The position numbers and the translations under genes are program-made. From Anaerolineales bacterium (GTDB taxonomy: Bacteria > Chloroflexota > Anaerolineae > Anaerolineales > Villigracilaceae), in NCBI GenBank assembly GCA_030680795.1, contig JAUXUL010000012.1:1-64000 (forward strand): a DNA stretch of 64,000 nt. Direction: 5' to 3'. A model generated the notes under the pieces. The model saw nothing but the letters and a program-made list of their open reading frames with translations, ran no database searches and was not told the origin of the DNA. Positions 1 through 7,967 of this stretch are shown here, in pieces. Numbering within the stretch: the stretch's first letter is position 1; each line of letters opens with the position of its first letter.

Positions 1-1
1 G

Positions 2-355
2 TGTTTGGCTCCAAATAACAAAATTACTGGAGGCAAAGTGAAAAGTAGTCACACGCCGCATACACAGAATCGAGCTTCGAATGCCTTTCGAATTGGCGCA
101 CAAAGTTTGATGAAGAGCAAGACTGCGCTTGGCGCATATTGACGTCGCATGGCTGCACTCCATGATGCTCCAACTGCCATTACGGCAACGGCCCATAAGC
201 TGGCGACCATCTTTTACTTTATGCTCAAACGCCGTGAAGCCTATCGTCCTTTGGCTACCGATTATTATGAAAAAGAGAATCGCGACAAAGTAGTTCGTTC
301 TTTACAACGCAGGGCCGCTACTTTAGGCTTCCGCTTAGAGCCCACAGTTAGTTAG
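2..355 (+). pseudogene. IS110-family transposase, decayed C-terminal part
   Basis: One frame, open except for a single stop, encodes the C-terminal transposase half typical of IS110/IS116/IS902: a CLAPNNKITGGK stretch, then QNRASNAFRIGAQSL, then ATAHKLATIFYFMLKRRE and a basic tail. An in-frame TGA at 140-142 falls where family members usually have an aromatic residue, just before an Arg-Arg pair. The 5' part lies outside the window. No IS end is recognisable downstream. A dead insertion-sequence remnant is the best reading; the TGA is not plausibly selenocysteine because this position is not catalytic. Confidence 0.75.
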
Positions 356-389
356 TTTCTTAGTAGGGCAAATGTCCGAAGCAATCACA

Positions 390-1784
390 TCATAACTCAA
401 CGCTTTCATGCAATTCGGGATAGTGAATACGGTCTAATTTTTGATCTTTCAACAAGCCTTTCAAGGTCATGGCTTGTTTTTCTTCGCCGTGAACCAGGAA
501 AATCTGTTTGACTGTATCTTTTACGCCCATGGCATATTTCACGAGCAAGTCCTGCCCCGCGTGGCTGGAGAGTCCGCCGATGGTTGCCACGTCACATTTG
601 CGTTTGTAAACTTCACCGAAAATATTCACTTGTGGTTCGCGGTCTGCCAACCTGCGCCCCATCGTGTTGGGCGCCTGCCATGAAACGATGCAGATCGTAT
701 TCTTTGGATTTTCGATATTATTGCGGATGTGATGCACGATGCGTCCCGTTTCAGCCATGCCAGAAGCGGAGATAATGATCATCGGTTCTTTTCGTTCATT
801 CAAGGCTTTAGATTCATCCACCGATCTCACATAAGTTAACATCTTGAAATCAAGCGCAGGGTGCCTGGATTCCATGACAAACTTGCGCGTCTCATCATCA
901 AAACATTCAAGGTGTCGCTTGAATATATCGGTGGCATGCACAGCCAGCGGACTATCCACAAATACTGGCACGCTCGGCACATCACCACTGTACATCATTT
1001 GATTCAAGTCATATACCAATTCCTGAGTGCGCCCCACCGCGAAAGCTGGCACGATCACTTTCCCACCGCGTTCCACGGTGAGTTTCACCACATTACGAAA
1101 TTCACCATACGCTTTCTCAGGATCGTTGTGCAGTTTATCGCCATAGGTTGATTCCATAATCATGTAATCCGCCACGTCAGGTAAGACAGGATCACGCAAA
1201 AGCGGCACATTATTCCTGCCTATATCGCCAGAGAAGATCAGGCGAATCTTCCTGCTCTTCTCTTCAATCTCAAGCGAAACACCTGCCGCGCCAAGGATAT
1301 GACCCGCTTCAAAAAATCGAGCGATCACGCCGGGGACTGGCTCGTACGCCACGCCATGATTCTCACCTTTAAACATGCCCGCAACTGCTTCCGCATCCTG
1401 TTGCGTGTACAAAGGTTCGATCGGGGGCTCGCCGCGCCTGGCGCGCTTCTTATTAACAAACTCTGCATCAGATTCTTGGATGTGTCCCGAGTCTCGGATC
1501 ATCAAACTTGCCAGATCTGCCGTTGCGCGCGTGGCGTAGATGAGTCCTTCAAATCCCTGTTTGGCAAGGTTTGGTAAATTGCCAGCATGGTCAATATGCG
1601 CATGTGAAAGAATGACAGCATCCACAGTCTTTGGGTCATAACGAAAATTTAAATTACGCTCATACGTATCCGCCCGCCTGCCCTGAAACAACCCGCAATC
1701 CAAAAGCAACTTCGAGCCGTTGATCTCCAACAAATGCTGACTTCCCGTTACAGTTTGCGCAGCGCCATGAAAATTAATTCGCAT
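390..1784 (-). CDS. MBL-fold beta-CASP ribonuclease-like hydrolase
   Basis: This is a predicted cytoplasmic metallo-beta-lactamase/beta-CASP nuclease, a family that cleaves RNA with two zinc ions. Visible motifs are SHAHIDHAGNLP (motif II, about residue 60), AGHILGAAG (motif III), FSGDIGR (motif IV), PAFAVGRTQEL and IIISASGMAETGR (beta-CASP), and a C-terminal SSHAGQ followed by VHGEE of the RMMBL region. Length of 464 residues fits the bacterial YsmA/archaeal CPSF-like class without KH domains. Its start overlaps the RNase D gene by 11 bp, so the two are co-transcribed and both suggest RNA processing. The precise substrate cannot be told from sequence. Confidence 0.9.
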   Translation of the reverse strand: MRINFHGAAQTVTGSQHLLEINGSKLLLDCGLFQGRRADTYERNLNFRYDPKTVDAVILSHAHIDHAGNLPNLAKQGFEGLIYATRATADLASLMIRDSGHIQESDAEFVNKKRARRGEPPIEPLYTQQDAEAVAGMFKGENHGVAYEPVPGVIARFFEAGHILGAAGVSLEIEEKSRKIRLIFSGDIGRNNVPLLRDPVLPDVADYMIMESTYGDKLHNDPEKAYGEFRNVVKLTVERGGKVIVPAFAVGRTQELVYDLNQMMYSGDVPSVPVFVDSPLAVHATDIFKRHLECFDDETRKFVMESRHPALDFKMLTYVRSVDESKALNERKEPMIIISASGMAETGRIVHHIRNNIENPKNTICIVSWQAPNTMGRRLADREPQVNIFGEVYKRKCDVATIGGLSSHAGQDLLVKYAMGVKDTVKQIFLVHGEEKQAMTLKGLLKDQKLDRIHYPELHESVEL

Positions 1785-2910
1785 GCATCACTCCCAATAC
1801 TTTTAAGATTTCCACACCAAACCTATCCACACGCGAGGGAGTATCCTTCATTAAATCGCGCAATTCATCCAGGGTCTTTGGCGGGTTCTCGGATAACAAA
1901 CCCAAATATGGTTTGGGCAATATAATATCAGACTCAACCTTCATTTCCAGCCCGATGGATTTTCGCCAAGCCTTTAATTTTTCAAGGCGGCGAAGAACCG
2001 CATCATGCTTGCGTTCAACCTGCTTCCGTTCAACCAGCGGAGCTTTCACCCCATGCCTGATCGCAACTAAAACCTGGTCGCCCCATAGTTTTATCTGCTT
2101 CTCGCTCAAGCCAGCCGCGGAAAGATCCACTTTCTGCTCCGGTCGATTCTTTGCCAAAGCAACAAAGACATCATCCATCACGACCTTGTAAGGTGGACGA
2201 TTCAATTTCTCCGCTTCCTGATCGCGCCATTTGCACAATTGAGAAATGACCGTCAATTCGCGCAATGAAATATCCTTACGTCCCGAAAAACGCTCCCACG
2301 ATTCACCGTTCAACCTTGGTTTTTGCTCTTCCATTACACAAGCGCGTTTGAAATCCTCCAATGCATAATCGAGGCGCTGCTTTTCACGCAATTCCTGCTC
2401 AAGGGCATCACGCAGGTCAAAGAGGTAATGCGTATCAAGGCGTGCATAATGGATCTGCTCTTTTGTCAGCGGGCGTGCCGCCCAATTCGCTTTTTGATGG
2501 CGCTTGTCTATTTTGATTTTGAATTTATCACCAAGCATCCTGTCCAGACCCACAGCGGGATATCCCAGTACGCGCGCGGCCTGCATCGTATCAAACAGGT
2601 TTACAAAAGAAAATCCAAAATCACGCCTCAGGCAGATCAAGTCGTATTCTGCGGCATGGAAAACCTTCTCAATCCTTGGGTTTGAAAAAATGGGCGCAAG
2701 TACGCTCAAATCCTTCAACGCAAGCGGGTCAAGCAGATAATCTGTTTTTGCAGATGAAAATTGCAACAAACAAACTTGTTCACGGAAAGCATGCAAACTA
2801 TTGGATTCAGTGTCCACGGCCACACGGTTCTGCGAGGCAAGGTCATACACCATTTGTTTTAATAATTGTGTTGTGTTTACCCAAACAGGGGGCGATAGAG
2901 TTTCAGACAT
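1774..2910 (-). CDS. rnd: Ribonuclease D
   Basis: This is a 3'-5' exoribonuclease of the DEDD superfamily, known to trim tRNA 3' ends. The N-terminal exonuclease domain (about residues 15-200) shows VAVDTESN with the first metal-binding Asp and Glu, a Leu-rich core, and YARLDTHYLFDL with the last acidic residue. An HRDC domain follows near 210-290, around LCKWRDQEAEKLNRPPYKV. The 378-residue length is normal for RNase D. The ATG has no Shine-Dalgarno but lies 8 nt after a TATAAT box, suggesting a leaderless message. It leads a two-gene operon with the beta-CASP nuclease. Confidence 0.92.
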   Translation of the reverse strand: MSETLSPPVWVNTTQLLKQMVYDLASQNRVAVDTESNSLHAFREQVCLLQFSSAKTDYLLDPLALKDLSVLAPIFSNPRIEKVFHAAEYDLICLRRDFGFSFVNLFDTMQAARVLGYPAVGLDRMLGDKFKIKIDKRHQKANWAARPLTKEQIHYARLDTHYLFDLRDALEQELREKQRLDYALEDFKRACVMEEQKPRLNGESWERFSGRKDISLRELTVISQLCKWRDQEAEKLNRPPYKVVMDDVFVALAKNRPEQKVDLSAAGLSEKQIKLWGDQVLVAIRHGVKAPLVERKQVERKHDAVLRRLEKLKAWRKSIGLEMKVESDIILPKPYLGLLSENPPKTLDELRDLMKDTPSRVDRFGVEILKVLGVMHAN

Positions 2911-2924
2911 CTTAGCTGATTATA
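2911..2924 (-). promoter_or_regulatory. TATAAT box with leaderless start for RNase D gene
   Basis: On the minus strand a perfect TATAAT is followed by 8 nt and then the ATG. A transcript starting about 7 nt after the box would begin at or next to the start codon. No purine-rich ribosome binding site lies between. The same spacing recurs at other genes in the window. Confidence 0.5.
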
Positions 2925-3030
2925 AACCTTATACAAGAGGATAAGAAAATACATATTTATACATAATTAATCATTTCGGCGAAACCCAGCGGGCAAACGG
3001 TCATATCCATACCGGAGGTTGGTTCTGCAT

Positions 3031-3462
3031 TCACAATTCCTTCTCCATTACCATGCCATCTTCGCCGTTATGGTAATAGGCTTTCCAAATATCAGTTGTT
3101 GCATAGCCTGCTTTTCCATACATGGCAATGGCAGCATGATTCGAGATTCGCACCGTCAAACGCACTCTTGGCACTCCAAGTATTTTTTCGCAGGCCTGTA
3201 ACAATGCGCGCCCTATGCCTTTTTGCCGATAGCGTGGATCAACTGCAATAGTGGCAATCCAGCCCCACCCGTCGCTCGGACGCGGGTCTCCTGCCACGAA
3301 ACCTATCATTTGGCTGTCTTCCACTGCTTTCAGGCGGATCACCTCAGGGAAAGTCAAAACTGCGATCAGATCAAACAAGGACCACGCATCTTTTCCAAAA
3401 CTTTCCTGTTCCAGCTTGCGAAGCGCGTTGAGATCGAGGATGGATGTCTTAATAATTTCCAT
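3031..3462 (-). CDS. GNAT-family N-acetyltransferase (RimI-like)
   Basis: This 143-residue protein matches a single GNAT domain, which transfers acetyl from acetyl-CoA to an amine. The acetyl-CoA-binding motif A is seen in IAVDPRYRQKGIGRALL (about residues 72-88), and a later NHAAIAMYGKAGYATT matches motif B of RimI-type enzymes. RimI acetylates a ribosomal protein or, in many bacteria, other N-termini; the true substrate here is unknown. It stands alone between RNase D and the slipin gene, on the same strand. Confidence 0.82.
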   Translation of the reverse strand: MEIIKTSILDLNALRKLEQESFGKDAWSLFDLIAVLTFPEVIRLKAVEDSQMIGFVAGDPRPSDGWGWIATIAVDPRYRQKGIGRALLQACEKILGVPRVRLTVRISNHAAIAMYGKAGYATTDIWKAYYHNGEDGMVMEKEL

Positions 3463-3485
3463 GGTTTGGAAGATTGTATCAATAA

Positions 3486-3523
3486 AAAAGTAGAAAGTGG
3501 AATTTCAACACTCCACTTTCTAC
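3486..3523 (-). terminator. Rho-independent terminator after slipin gene
   Basis: Read on the minus strand, TAGAAAGTGGA pairs with TCCACTTTCTA around a 10-nt loop and is followed by a T-run (TTTTTTATT). It lies downstream of the slipin stop codon. The stem also contains copies of the GTAGAAA unit seen in a dispersed repeat family. Confidence 0.65.
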
Positions 3524-3560
3524 CTGTTTACGTGTGTACCTGTTTACGTTTCTACTTTTT
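3522..3560 (-). repeat. Short-unit dispersed repeat (GTAAACAGGTAcac family), copy 1
   Basis: Read on the minus strand, units such as GTAGAAAC, GTAAACAG and GTACACAC follow each other directly after a run of A. Similar strings occur after two other genes, near 22980 and 38635. Each time the AAGTAG at the start of the element supplies the TAG stop of the preceding gene, here that of the slipin. Confidence 0.6.
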
Positions 3561-4451
3561 CACATCTTTGCCAAGGAAGTTATCCAGCAGGCTGGTGAAT
3601 TCCATCGGGAAGATGAACTTGGTGGACGCATTCGAACCAATGGATTTGAGCGTTTCAAAATACTGCAAGGTCATGGTCTTTTGGTCAACGATCTTGGCGG
3701 CATTAAAAATACTTTCCAAAGCGACCGCAAAGCCTTCGGCGCGTAAAGCCTGCGCCTGCTTCTCGCCTTCTGCGCGCAAGATATTGGACTGCCGTTCGCC
3801 CTGAGCTGACAGGATTGCAGCTTGCTTGGTACCTTCTGCACGATTGATTGCAGCTGCCTGATCACCCATGGACTCGGTCACGAGCGCGCGGCGCACGCGC
3901 TCTGCCGTCATCTGGCGGTTCATCGCATCCTGCACATCGCGCGGCGGGAGGATCTCACGGATTTCGACGTTTGTAACTTTTACGCCCCAACGCCCTGTCA
4001 CTTCATCCAAGCGGGTGCGCAGCATGGTATTGATGTGCTCACGTTGAGACAGCACATCGTCCAACGCGATACCGCCGATCACAGCGCGTAAGGTGGTTGC
4101 CGCAATACCCGCGGCGGCGGCTTCAAAATTGCCTACCTGCAAAATCGATTCGGCGGGGTCCAACACTTTGAAGTACCACAGGAAGTCAATCGAAATTGGC
4201 GCATTGTCCATGGTGATCGAGGTTTGCTGTGGAATTTCGCGCACCTGTTCGCGCAGATCTGCTTTGACACCGCGGTCAACAATGGGGATGAGCAAAACGA
4301 TGCCGGGTCCGCGCGCGCCTACACAACGACCAAGACGGAATACGACCAGGCGCTGATATTCAGGCACGATGCGGATGGCATTGGCAAGGAATATAAAGCC
4401 GATGACAACGATAGCGCCTACCAAACAAGTAACTAAACTAAATGTTTCCAT
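3552..4451 (-). CDS. Slipin (SPFH/Band 7 stomatin-like membrane protein)
   Basis: This is a membrane-anchored stomatin-family scaffold protein. One N-terminal transmembrane segment (about residues 6-28) precedes the SPFH/Band 7 domain, with the family-typical VPEYQRLVVFRLGRC, ITMDNAPISIDFLWYFKV and GVKVTNVEIREILPP. An Ala/Glu/Gln-rich coiled coil (about 195-245) should drive oligomerisation. Length of 299 residues is normal. The NfeD gene sits 16 bp upstream in the same operon, the standard pairing in which the partners build membrane microdomains. The last residues and stop codon run into a dispersed repeat. Confidence 0.93.
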   Translation of the reverse strand: METFSLVTCLVGAIVVIGFIFLANAIRIVPEYQRLVVFRLGRCVGARGPGIVLLIPIVDRGVKADLREQVREIPQQTSITMDNAPISIDFLWYFKVLDPAESILQVGNFEAAAAGIAATTLRAVIGGIALDDVLSQREHINTMLRTRLDEVTGRWGVKVTNVEIREILPPRDVQDAMNRQMTAERVRRALVTESMGDQAAAINRAEGTKQAAILSAQGERQSNILRAEGEKQAQALRAEGFAVALESIFNAAKIVDQKTMTLQYFETLKSIGSNASTKFIFPMEFTSLLDNFLGKDVKK

Positions 4452-4467
4452 GAAATTTCTCCTTCTC

Positions 4468-5070
4468 TTATGAATTAATTTTTTCTACAACGAGGACAAA
4501 TCCCTCGCGTCGCACCACTCGAATTGGACTGCCAGCAGAGATAGGCTTGTTATCGCTGCTTTTTGCCGACCACATCTCGCCAGCCACGTACACGCTGCCT
4601 TCATCCCGGATTTTCGTGCGCGCCTCGCCGGTTAATCCGACCAGGGCTTGGAGATCATGAGATGGCGGCGCGTTCACAGCCTGCACAGCCTTGCGAACAG
4701 CGATCCACAAAAATGCCGCCATCGAACCGGAAGCAACCAGCGCAAACAATGGATTAACCGCGGGCCGCCAGCCATCCACTGAGAACAGAAACACAGAGCC
4801 TGTAACCAGCAGGAGAATCGACAAGCCCAGGAATAATTCGCGTTTCGGTTTTCGAATGGCGTAAATGAAGGGCACGATACTCAAGACGAGGATGATGAGA
4901 GCCCACCAGTTGAAGGACAGGTTGTAAACTGCATAACCCGCCAGCGCAAGGCAAAAGAATGCGCCCACTTCAAAGAAGCCGGTGCCCGGGTTCACAAGCG
5001 CTATCAAGCCAAGTAAAATGCCGCCCAGCAAGAATAGGTATGCAATGTTAGGATCGAGTAGAAAGTCCAT
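4468..5070 (-). CDS. NfeD-family membrane protein
   Basis: NfeD-type partner of the adjacent slipin. Four or five hydrophobic segments fill the first 130 residues, and a C-terminal OB-fold (about 145-200) includes LVGLTGEARTKI and PIRVVRREGFVLVV, as in NfeD1b/short NfeD proteins without the serine protease domain. I chose the ATG preceded by GGAGG at a 4-nt spacing; an in-frame ATG 27 nt further upstream lacks a binding site. A TATAAT lies on the minus strand at 5086-5091, giving a very short leader. It heads the NfeD-slipin operon. Confidence 0.9.
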   Translation of the reverse strand: MDFLLDPNIAYLFLLGGILLGLIALVNPGTGFFEVGAFFCLALAGYAVYNLSFNWWALIILVLSIVPFIYAIRKPKRELFLGLSILLLVTGSVFLFSVDGWRPAVNPLFALVASGSMAAFLWIAVRKAVQAVNAPPSHDLQALVGLTGEARTKIRDEGSVYVAGEMWSAKSSDNKPISAGSPIRVVRREGFVLVVEKINS

Positions 5071-5468
5071 TGTGCCTCCAATCTGATTATACAACAAGAT
5101 GTGTGATTTCGATTCAATTTACGAGATTAAGGCAATTGCATCTGATCTGCTTTTCTCTAACCGCGCGCAAAGGAATTCGGAATGAATTCCGCGCTCCGAT
5201 AAAAAAATCAGAAAAATAGGTCAAAACCGAATTTTGATTCGATTGCCCTAAGAGACTGTTTCTTATGTGCTTTTTTGCCACAGGGATCACAAAGATCACG
5301 GAGAAAACCTATTAAAAACTCTGTGGACTCCGTGTTCTCTGTAGTTAATGCTCTATTCTCGCACAATATTCGGACTTAAGATACACTCTCTTAGCCAAAA
5401 AGTCGCTTTATGAATACAAGCGGGCAGGTTGTATAATAATCTGCAATATTAATCCTACTGGAGTTGCC
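5071..5468. other. Intergenic region between divergent nfeD and wecC
   Basis: About 400 bp with no credible gene. It contains the nfeD promoter at its left end, a short hairpin GGAATTC/GAATTCC near 5171-5189, a CACAGGGATCACAAAG / GTGTTCTCTGTAG inverted pair near 5280-5343 that looks like a dispersed repeat, and the wecC promoter candidate at the right end. Confidence 0.5.
5408..5437 (+). promoter_or_regulatory. Candidate promoter for wecC-wecB
   Basis: A perfect TATAAT lies 31 nt before the wecC start, with a weak -35 (TTATGA) 18 bp upstream. An ACTGGAG binding site follows before the TTG start. Only the -10 box is convincing. Confidence 0.4.
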
Positions 5469-6797
5469 TTGAAATTTCAAAAAATTTGTGTCATCGGACT
5501 TGGTTACATTGGCCTGCCTACAGCATCCACTTTTGCCGCACACGGAGTTGATGTCCTCGGCGTGGATATCAACTCAGACATTATTGAAGCCCTCAATAAA
5601 GGAGAGATCCATATTCATGAACCTGGCTTGCGCGAAGATGTAAAAAAAGCCGTCAACTCAGGCAACTTCAAAGCCGCCGCCCAGCCCGAAGAAGCGGATG
5701 CTTTCATCATCGCCGTTCCGACACCTTTTCAGGAAAACAAATTCGGTCAATACAACGGTATAACCTATAAACTCGCGGATATGCGCGCCGTGGTCTCGGC
5801 GGCTGAATCGATCCTGCCATTTTTGAGGAAAGGGAATCTGGTTATACTAGAGTCGACTTCCCCTCCGCGCACGACTGTGGATTTGATTGCCCCGCTCCTC
5901 GCCCGCTCCGGACTTGAAGCCGGGCGCGACTTCCATTTGGCATATTCTCCCGAACGGGTTTTGCCCGGGCAAATCCTGCGTGAATTGATCGAGAACGCGC
6001 GCGTCATTGGCGGCGTCACCCCCGAATCTGCGGAAGCGGGAAAAGAACTATATTCAATTTTCGTTCAAGGACAAATTATCAAAACCGATGCAACCACAGC
6101 AGAGATGGTCAAATTGATGGAGAATACCTACCGCGATGTCAATATCGCTGTTGCCAACGAATTCTCACGTCTTGCAGATAAATTCGGCGTGGATGTGTGG
6201 GAGGCGATTTCAATTGCAAACCTGCATCCGCGCGTAAAGATCCTCGACCCGGGTCCCGGCGTCGGAGGACACTGCATCAGCGTGGATCCGTGGTTTTTCG
6301 TGGAAGCCGCGCCGGAGTTGACTCCGCTAATCTATCACTCACGCCAGGTGAACGATTCCCAGCCTCACTTTGTTGTGGAAACTGTCAAACGCGCACTCGG
6401 TTCACTCGATGGAAAGAAGATCGCCGCGCTCGGTCTCGCATACAAACCAGATGTGGATGACCTGCGTGAAAGCCCCGCAAATGAAGTAGTACGTATCCTT
6501 CAAGAGCAGGGCGCGCAAGTGATGGCCTGGGAGCCTTTCAAACCTGACGCAGACATGCCGGGCATTGACATGGCTTCATCGCTTGAAGATGCAATAAAAG
6601 ATGCAGATGCAATCATGCTAATGGTTAAACACACAGTGTTTAGCCAATTAAATCCAGCAGAAATTGTGAAGAAAACAAAAGCGCGTATCGCAATAGACAC
6701 CGTCAATGGATGGAACAGCGAAGCATGGAAAGAATCTGGCTTTCAACTATTCCACCTCGGCGACAATAAATCGCCAGCTGCCAATCGAAAAGCATAA
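5469..6797 (+). CDS. wecC: UDP-N-acetyl-D-mannosaminuronate dehydrogenase-type nucleotide sugar dehydrogenase
   Basis: It oxidises UDP-ManNAc to UDP-ManNAcA with two NAD+, making an activated uronic acid for surface polysaccharide. The N-terminal Rossmann motif is GLGYIGLPTASTFAAHG. The catalytic Cys lies in GPGVGGHCISVDPWF (about residue 265), and the C-terminal UDP-binding domain starts near 315 with LGLAYKPDVDDLRESPA. At 442 residues it is full length. Translation starts at TTG after a GGAG site. wecB follows 15 bp downstream, so substrate supply and oxidation are co-expressed. Other UDP-sugar dehydrogenase specificities are possible, but the wecB neighbour favours this one. Confidence 0.9.
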   Translation: MKFQKICVIGLGYIGLPTASTFAAHGVDVLGVDINSDIIEALNKGEIHIHEPGLREDVKKAVNSGNFKAAAQPEEADAFIIAVPTPFQENKFGQYNGITYKLADMRAVVSAAESILPFLRKGNLVILESTSPPRTTVDLIAPLLARSGLEAGRDFHLAYSPERVLPGQILRELIENARVIGGVTPESAEAGKELYSIFVQGQIIKTDATTAEMVKLMENTYRDVNIAVANEFSRLADKFGVDVWEAISIANLHPRVKILDPGPGVGGHCISVDPWFFVEAAPELTPLIYHSRQVNDSQPHFVVETVKRALGSLDGKKIAALGLAYKPDVDDLRESPANEVVRILQEQGAQVMAWEPFKPDADMPGIDMASSLEDAIKDADAIMLMVKHTVFSQLNPAEIVKKTKARIAIDTVNGWNSEAWKESGFQLFHLGDNKSPAANRKA

Positions 6798-6812
6798 ATC
6801 GGAAATCGTAAA

Positions 6813-7940
6813 TTGAAAATCCTCTCCGTATTCGGTACAAGACCGGAAGCCGTAAAAATGGCTCCCATTGTGAGACTCCTCGCTCAAACAGCAAGCGTAG
6901 AATCGCGTGTCTGCGTCACAGCGCAACATCGTCAAATGCTGGATCAGGTGTTGAAGTTGTTCGATATCCAGCCCCAGTATGATCTGAACCTGATGCGCGA
7001 CGACCAATCCCTCGCGCAATTAAGCGCGGCGATCTTCACCCATCTTGACCCTGTCTTTTCAGATTTCAAGCCCGACTGGGTCCTGGCACAAGGTGATACA
7101 ACCACGGTAGCCATTACCTCCCTGCTCTCATATTTCAATCGCATCAAATTCGGACATGTGGAGGCCGGCTTGCGGACTCACGACAAATGGCAGCCCTTCC
7201 CCGAAGAGATCAATCGCCGCGTGGCCGGCGTGACCGCCGACCTGCATTTCGCGCCGACTGAATGGTCGAAACAAAATCTTCTGCGCGAAGGGATTGCTGA
7301 AAACATTATCAAAGTAACGGGCAACCCTGTCATTGACGCACTGCACTTCGTAAGCAAACAAGCAGAGCCGCAGGAGATTACCCAACTAACTACAAGATTG
7401 CTTCGTCGGGAAGATCACCCTTCTCGCAATGATATAAATAAACTAATCCTAGTCACAGCCCATCGGCGTGAAAATTTTGGAAAACCCCTAGAAGACATAT
7501 GTCATGCGCTGATCGCACTTGCAAAGCGTGGGGATGTAGAGATCGTTTATCCCGTGCATTTAAACCCAAATGTGCAGGAACCTGTAAACAGGTTGCTCAA
7601 AGGTGTGGATCACATCACGTTACTGCCGCCACTGGACTATCTGCCGCTTGTCCATTTGATGAAACACGCCGCACTCATTCTGACTGACTCGGGTGGGATT
7701 CAGGAAGAAGCACCCGCCTTCGGCATACCGACCCTCGTTCTGCGCGATGTGACCGAACGCCCGGAGGGTGTGTCTGCGGGGACACTCAAGCTGGTTGGAA
7801 CAGAAACCAGTTTCATCGTCCAGGAGGCGAAGCGGCTTTTGGAAGATGAATCCGCTTATGCAGAAATGGCCAGGGCAGCTAATCCTTATGGGGATGGCCA
7901 GGCGGCGGAGAAAATCGTCCAAGCCTTGTTGGGAACGTAA
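6813..7940 (+). CDS. wecB: UDP-N-acetylglucosamine 2-epimerase, with repeat-derived insertion
   Basis: It is a non-hydrolysing epimerase that converts UDP-GlcNAc to UDP-ManNAc for the adjacent WecC. GTRPEAVKMAPIV opens the protein, HVEAGLRTHDKWQPFPEE is the conserved active-site stretch, VTAHRRENFGKP follows, and LTDSGGIQEEAPAFGIPTLVLR binds the UDP moiety near 285. Translation starts at TTG with a weak binding site. Residues about 194-206 (LLRREDHPSRNDI) look foreign: the DNA there matches one arm of the dispersed GTCATTGCGAGG palindrome found elsewhere in the window. The insertion precedes the VTAHRREN motif and keeps frame, so the enzyme may still be active. Confidence 0.9.
   Translation: MKILSVFGTRPEAVKMAPIVRLLAQTASVESRVCVTAQHRQMLDQVLKLFDIQPQYDLNLMRDDQSLAQLSAAIFTHLDPVFSDFKPDWVLAQGDTTTVAITSLLSYFNRIKFGHVEAGLRTHDKWQPFPEEINRRVAGVTADLHFAPTEWSKQNLLREGIAENIIKVTGNPVIDALHFVSKQAEPQEITQLTTRLLRREDHPSRNDINKLILVTAHRRENFGKPLEDICHALIALAKRGDVEIVYPVHLNPNVQEPVNRLLKGVDHITLLPPLDYLPLVHLMKHAALILTDSGGIQEEAPAFGIPTLVLRDVTERPEGVSAGTLKLVGTETSFIVQEAKRLLEDESAYAEMARAANPYGDGQAAEKIVQALLGT
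7394..7431 (+). repeat. Half copy of GTCATTGCGAGG palindrome inside wecB
   Basis: The string AGATTGCTTCGTCGGGAAG followed by CTTCTCGCAATGA matches the right arm of the element seen complete at 56357 and 62222. It is read in frame within wecB and encodes about 13 residues. Confidence 0.65.
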
Positions 7941-7967
7941 GTCCGACTTTATCCAAATAGAAGTTTC

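Noticed and set aside
140-142. In-frame TGA in the IS110 remnant as selenocysteine
   Set aside because: The position is not catalytic, no cysteine is conserved there in the family, and the gene is truncated.
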